From: DATKSS01 sp049582065
Lineage (GTDB): Bacteria > Chloroflexota > Dormibacteria > Dormibacterales > Dormibacteraceae
Length of the DNA: 25,345 bases
Assembly (NCBI GenBank): GCA_049582065.1
Contig: JBAUTF010000403.1
Span: 1-25,345, forward strand
Direction: 5' to 3'
The notes below the pieces were generated by a model. That model worked only from the letters and a program-made list of their open reading frames with translations, was not told the DNA's origin and did not search any database. Made by a program: the position numbers and the translations under genes. The stretch's first letter is position 1. Each line of letters starts with the position of its first letter. Shown here in pieces: positions 23,000-25,345 of this stretch.

Positions 23000-23010
23000 C
23001 AACCGTGTGC

Positions 23011-23056
<46 letters not shown>

Positions 23057-23548
23057 TTGTCCTCTCTAACGGAATAGTTCCCGCCCGTGGCACGACATTG
23101 TGCGCTGGCCAAGGTCCGTTCAGTAGCTAGTAGTTGCAGGTGGGGCGAGAGTGAGAGCACGGATCAACTCGCCGTCGTGGGTGAGGATGCGGACGTTGGG
23201 ACCAGCGACCAGAAGTCGGACTCTGTGGTTCTGGTGGGGCAATTCCGCCGGACCCAACTGCAGAAAGAGGACCTACTGGTCGAACGCCAGTGGCTGGCGA
23301 TGCCATATGGGAAATTGATACCCTCGATTTGGCGAGTGCGGTCGTTAATGTGCGGGTGCACAATTCGTAGCCTGGCTACGGACTCAATTTGTTACCAGGG
23401 TCGCGGGGCGCGGCCACCGACAATGGCAGACTTGACGACCTGGCGCAGGCCCAACGGGCCGCAAACGGGGAGCTCATAGCGCCGCCGCCAACTGTGTAGG
23501 GAGCCACCGCCGCTGGCAAGCACGAGAACCGATAACAGGGTCACGGTA
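23057..23548. other. Intergenic region right of the island
   Basis: About 490 bp without an intact gene. It holds the decayed transposase-tail-like fragment at 23120-23272 and, near the end, an AGGG SD for the regulator at 23549. No other coding region, RNA or promoter could be supported. Confidence 0.5.
23120..23272 (-). pseudogene. Possible remnant of an IS481-like transposase C-terminus
   Basis: In one minus-strand frame 23120-23272 reads QLGPAELPHQNHRVRLLVAG, then PNVRILTHDGELIRALTLAP, then a stop. The V-x-LLVA-x-x-x-VRI-x-x-x-DGELIR-x-LTL pattern matches, from memory, the short tail of IS481-like DDE transposases. Upstream the frame is interrupted by a stop and no catalytic core is seen. 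It would be a relic of an older insertion next to the tRNA island. A chance match cannot be excluded without a search. Confidence 0.4.
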
Positions 23549-25345
23549 GTGGGTGCGAAGGTACGTGTCCCGCCGTCGCAGTCTTACGGGCTGGTGCGCT
23601 TGGATGCACTCATGAACCGTCTATGGGGCCGACGTCTCGGCCTGGTCGTCGCCCCCGCCGGCTCAGGCAAGACGACGCTGATGGCCAGGTTTGCATCAAC
23701 CTCGGCGGTACCGACCGCCTGGTATCGCAGCGAATCCTGGGATGCCGGCGAGGACCATCTGCTTCGCAATCTCGCCAGGGCGTTCGCGGGCATCCTTGGG
23801 GATTCCGCGCGCGAGTGGCGAACCGTCGAGGACGCCGCCTCTTCGCTCGAGCATTGGCCGGGCGAGCGGATGTTGCTGGTGATCGACGATGCCCATACGA
23901 TCGCCGGCACTCCGGCGGAGAGGGCACTCGAGCGCTTCATCGACTATGCCCCGCCCAGCCTGCTCACGCTCGTCGCCTCGCGCACCCTCCCTGGGTTCAA
24001 CCTGTCGCGACTTCGTGTCTCGGGGGCGCTCGTGGAGATAACGGGAGAGGACTTGCGCTTCCGGTCCTGGGAGGTCGAGAACCTTTTCCGCGAGTTCTAT
24101 CACGAGCCGCTTCCCCCGGTCGAGCTAGCAGAGCTGGCAAGAAGAACCGAGGGCTGGGCGGCCGGGCTTCAGCTCTTCCATCTCGCCACGAGCGGCAAGT
24201 CCGCGGCCGAGCGGGTGCGGGTCCTTCGGGCCCTGAGTGGCGGTTCCCGGCCCGTTCGAGAGTACCTTGCACGCAACGTTCTCGACGAGCTGCCCGAATC
24301 GTTTCGGCGCTTCCTCATCGACAGCTGCGTCCTCGGGCGCCTGAGCGGCCGCATCTGCGACCGCTTCTTGAACCGGACCGACAGCAACGAGGTCCTCCAG
24401 GAGCTCGAGCGACGGCAGATCTTCACGACTGCGCTCGGCGATGGCGGCGACTACCGCTACCACGAGGTCCTGCGTTCGCACCTGGAGCACGTCCTCGTTG
24501 GCGAGATGGGCGAGGCGGCTCTCCGCGTTCGCTACCACGATGCAGGGGCTGTGCTGGAGGAATACGCGGCGATACCGGAGGCCGTTCACGCTTATTGCCG
24601 CGCCGAGGACTGGGCGGCCGTCGATCGAATCCTGGGGGGCAATGGAGCGCAGCTGGCCCAGGGCACCGGGGTCTGGATCGACGCCCTGCCTCCGGCGATC
24701 CTCGAGCACGACCCCTGGCTGCTGCTCGCCAGCGCGCGACGTCACCGCGCCGAGGGCCGCTGGCGGACTGCGGTGGAGACCTACCAGCTGGCCGAAGGCG
24801 GCTTCGGCAGCTCGGAGGCGATGCACCTATGCCGGCGAGAGCGTCAGACGCTCGTGGCCTGGCTCACATCGGTGCCAACGCACCCGATCGACAGCATCGG
24901 ACTGCTGCGACTGGCCGTCAGTCGTGATCCGATCGGTGTCAAGTCGCAGCTGACGGGCCAGACGTCCGCTCAGGGCCGGCTCGTGTCCGGGCTGGCCTCG
25001 CTGCTGGCGGGGGAGGTCGTGGAGGCGAAGCGGCTGCTCGCTCTCGCCGGGGAAAGCTCCGACGCGAGCGACGTTCTCGCCGCCGGCGCCGCCCTGGGCG
25101 GAGCCATCGCCTCGCTGCTCGCCGGCGACCAAAACGGCACCAAGGCGCTCGAGCAGGCGGTCGAACGGGCCGACGATCTCGGCCAGGGTTTCATGGCGCG
25201 CCTGGGCCGGTCGTGCACGGCTCTGGGGCTCCGCACCGGAAGCGCCGCCGAGGCGGCGGCGGTCCGCGGCGCGTGCGAGCGGATCGGAGACGAATGGGGA
25301 GCCGCTGTGGCGGGACTGTTCGAGGGTTGGAGTGCGGTTCTGGCG
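23549..25345 (+). CDS. MalT/LuxR-type ATPase transcriptional regulator, C-terminus cut off
   Basis: The frame is open from GTG at 23549 to the window edge (599 codons). Walker A is APAGSGKTT (35-43) and Walker B is LLVIDDAH (109-116). A conserved R-T-E-GWAAGLQL segment and a winged-helix-like block (EVLQELERRQIFTTALGDGGDYRYHEVLRSHLEH) follow, then degenerate alanine/leucine-rich repeats that look like MalT-type TPR superhelix. This matches STAND-class regulators of the MalT/LAL group, which sense a ligand through the repeats and bind DNA with a C-terminal LuxR or BTAD domain, here beyond the window. An in-frame stop at 23477-23479 limits the start; AGGG lies 8 nt before the GTG. Confidence 0.82.
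   Translation, partial: MGAKVRVPPSQSYGLVRLDALMNRLWGRRLGLVVAPAGSGKTTLMARFASTSAVPTAWYRSESWDAGEDHLLRNLARAFAGILGDSAREWRTVEDAASSLEHWPGERMLLVIDDAHTIAGTPAERALERFIDYAPPSLLTLVASRTLPGFNLSRLRVSGALVEITGEDLRFRSWEVENLFREFYHEPLPPVELAELARRTEGWAAGLQLFHLATSGKSAAERVRVLRALSGGSRPVREYLARNVLDELPESFRRFLIDSCVLGRLSGRICDRFLNRTDSNEVLQELERRQIFTTALGDGGDYRYHEVLRSHLEHVLVGEMGEAALRVRYHDAGAVLEEYAAIPEAVHAYCRAEDWAAVDRILGGNGAQLAQGTGVWIDALPPAILEHDPWLLLASARRHRAEGRWRTAVETYQLAEGGFGSSEAMHLCRRERQTLVAWLTSVPTHPIDSIGLLRLAVSRDPIGVKSQLTGQTSAQGRLVSGLASLLAGEVVEAKRLLALAGESSDASDVLAAGAALGGAIASLLAGDQNGTKALEQAVERADDLGQGFMARLGRSCTALGLRTGSAAEAAAVRGACERIGDEWGAAVAGLFEGWSAVLA

Larger units (their letters stand above)
18198..23010. mobile_element. tRNA-Ala genomic island, integrase not seen
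   Basis: The segment lies between the two 46-bp att repeats. It holds an IS3-family and an ISL3-family element, an uncharacterised 426-aa gene, hicA and frameshifted hicB, and phased repeats near attR. No tyrosine or serine recombinase frame is visible. Without the insertion sequences and their target duplications the att-to-att period is about 2.1 kb. It may be a non-autonomous element mobilised in trans or the deleted remnant of a larger island. Confidence 0.82.

Noticed and set aside
23087..23479. 130-residue plus-strand frame right of the island
   Set aside because: Low-complexity composition, no SD and no motif; overlaps the transposase-tail-like remnant on the other strand.

Overview
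The window is 25.3 kb of high-GC bacterial DNA. Frequent GTG/TTG starts, SARP- and MalT/LuxR-type regulators, leaderless-looking promoters and many short metabolic operons suggest a soil actinobacterium-like lineage (Actinomycetota, Dormibacterota or Chloroflexota). The sequence alone does not settle the phylum. Both ends cut genes: a FAD-dependent amine oxidoreductase on the left (minus strand) and a large ATPase regulator on the right (plus strand).

Left part (1-18 kb), chromosomal backbone. An APC-type permease is followed by a dimethylglycine/sarcosine-dehydrogenase-like enzyme, which suggests uptake and demethylation of an N-methylated amine. A YCII-like protein and a small DUF1059-like protein come next, then a stand-alone SARP regulator. 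A membrane-anchored penicillin-acylase-family hydrolase is translationally coupled to a small membrane protein. An acetate module (satP-acsA) follows, with a dyad-rich promoter. After it come a DMT exporter, a YegD-like Hsp70 ATPase with an unusual four-cysteine insertion, an SRPBCC protein, a MarR regulator, a coupled SDR/membrane-protein/YceI cluster with a perfect 16-bp palindrome, a DEAD-box helicase and a dienelactone hydrolase.

Right part (18.1-23.06 kb), a genomic island. A complete tRNA-Ala(GGC) gene has its last 45 nt plus one base repeated exactly (46 bp) 4.86 kb downstream, the signature of site-specific integration into a tRNA gene. Two complete insertion sequences lie between the repeats. 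An ISL3-family element has an 8-bp target duplication, and an IS3-family element later inserted inside the left copy of that duplication. Without them the island is only about 2.1 kb. It carries an uncharacterised 426-aa protein, a HicA toxin, a hicB antitoxin frameshifted by what looks like one extra CT in a CT tract, and helically phased 10-bp repeats near the distal att site. No integrase is visible.

Beyond the island there is about 490 bp without an intact gene, holding a decayed transposase-tail-like fragment, and then the start of the MalT/LuxR-like ATPase regulator.

The most interesting material is the small integrase-less tRNA island with its apparently slippage-disrupted hicB, the phased repeats and the datable nested IS insertions. 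The Cys4 Hsp70-like protein and several palindromic or leaderless promoter structures in the backbone come next.
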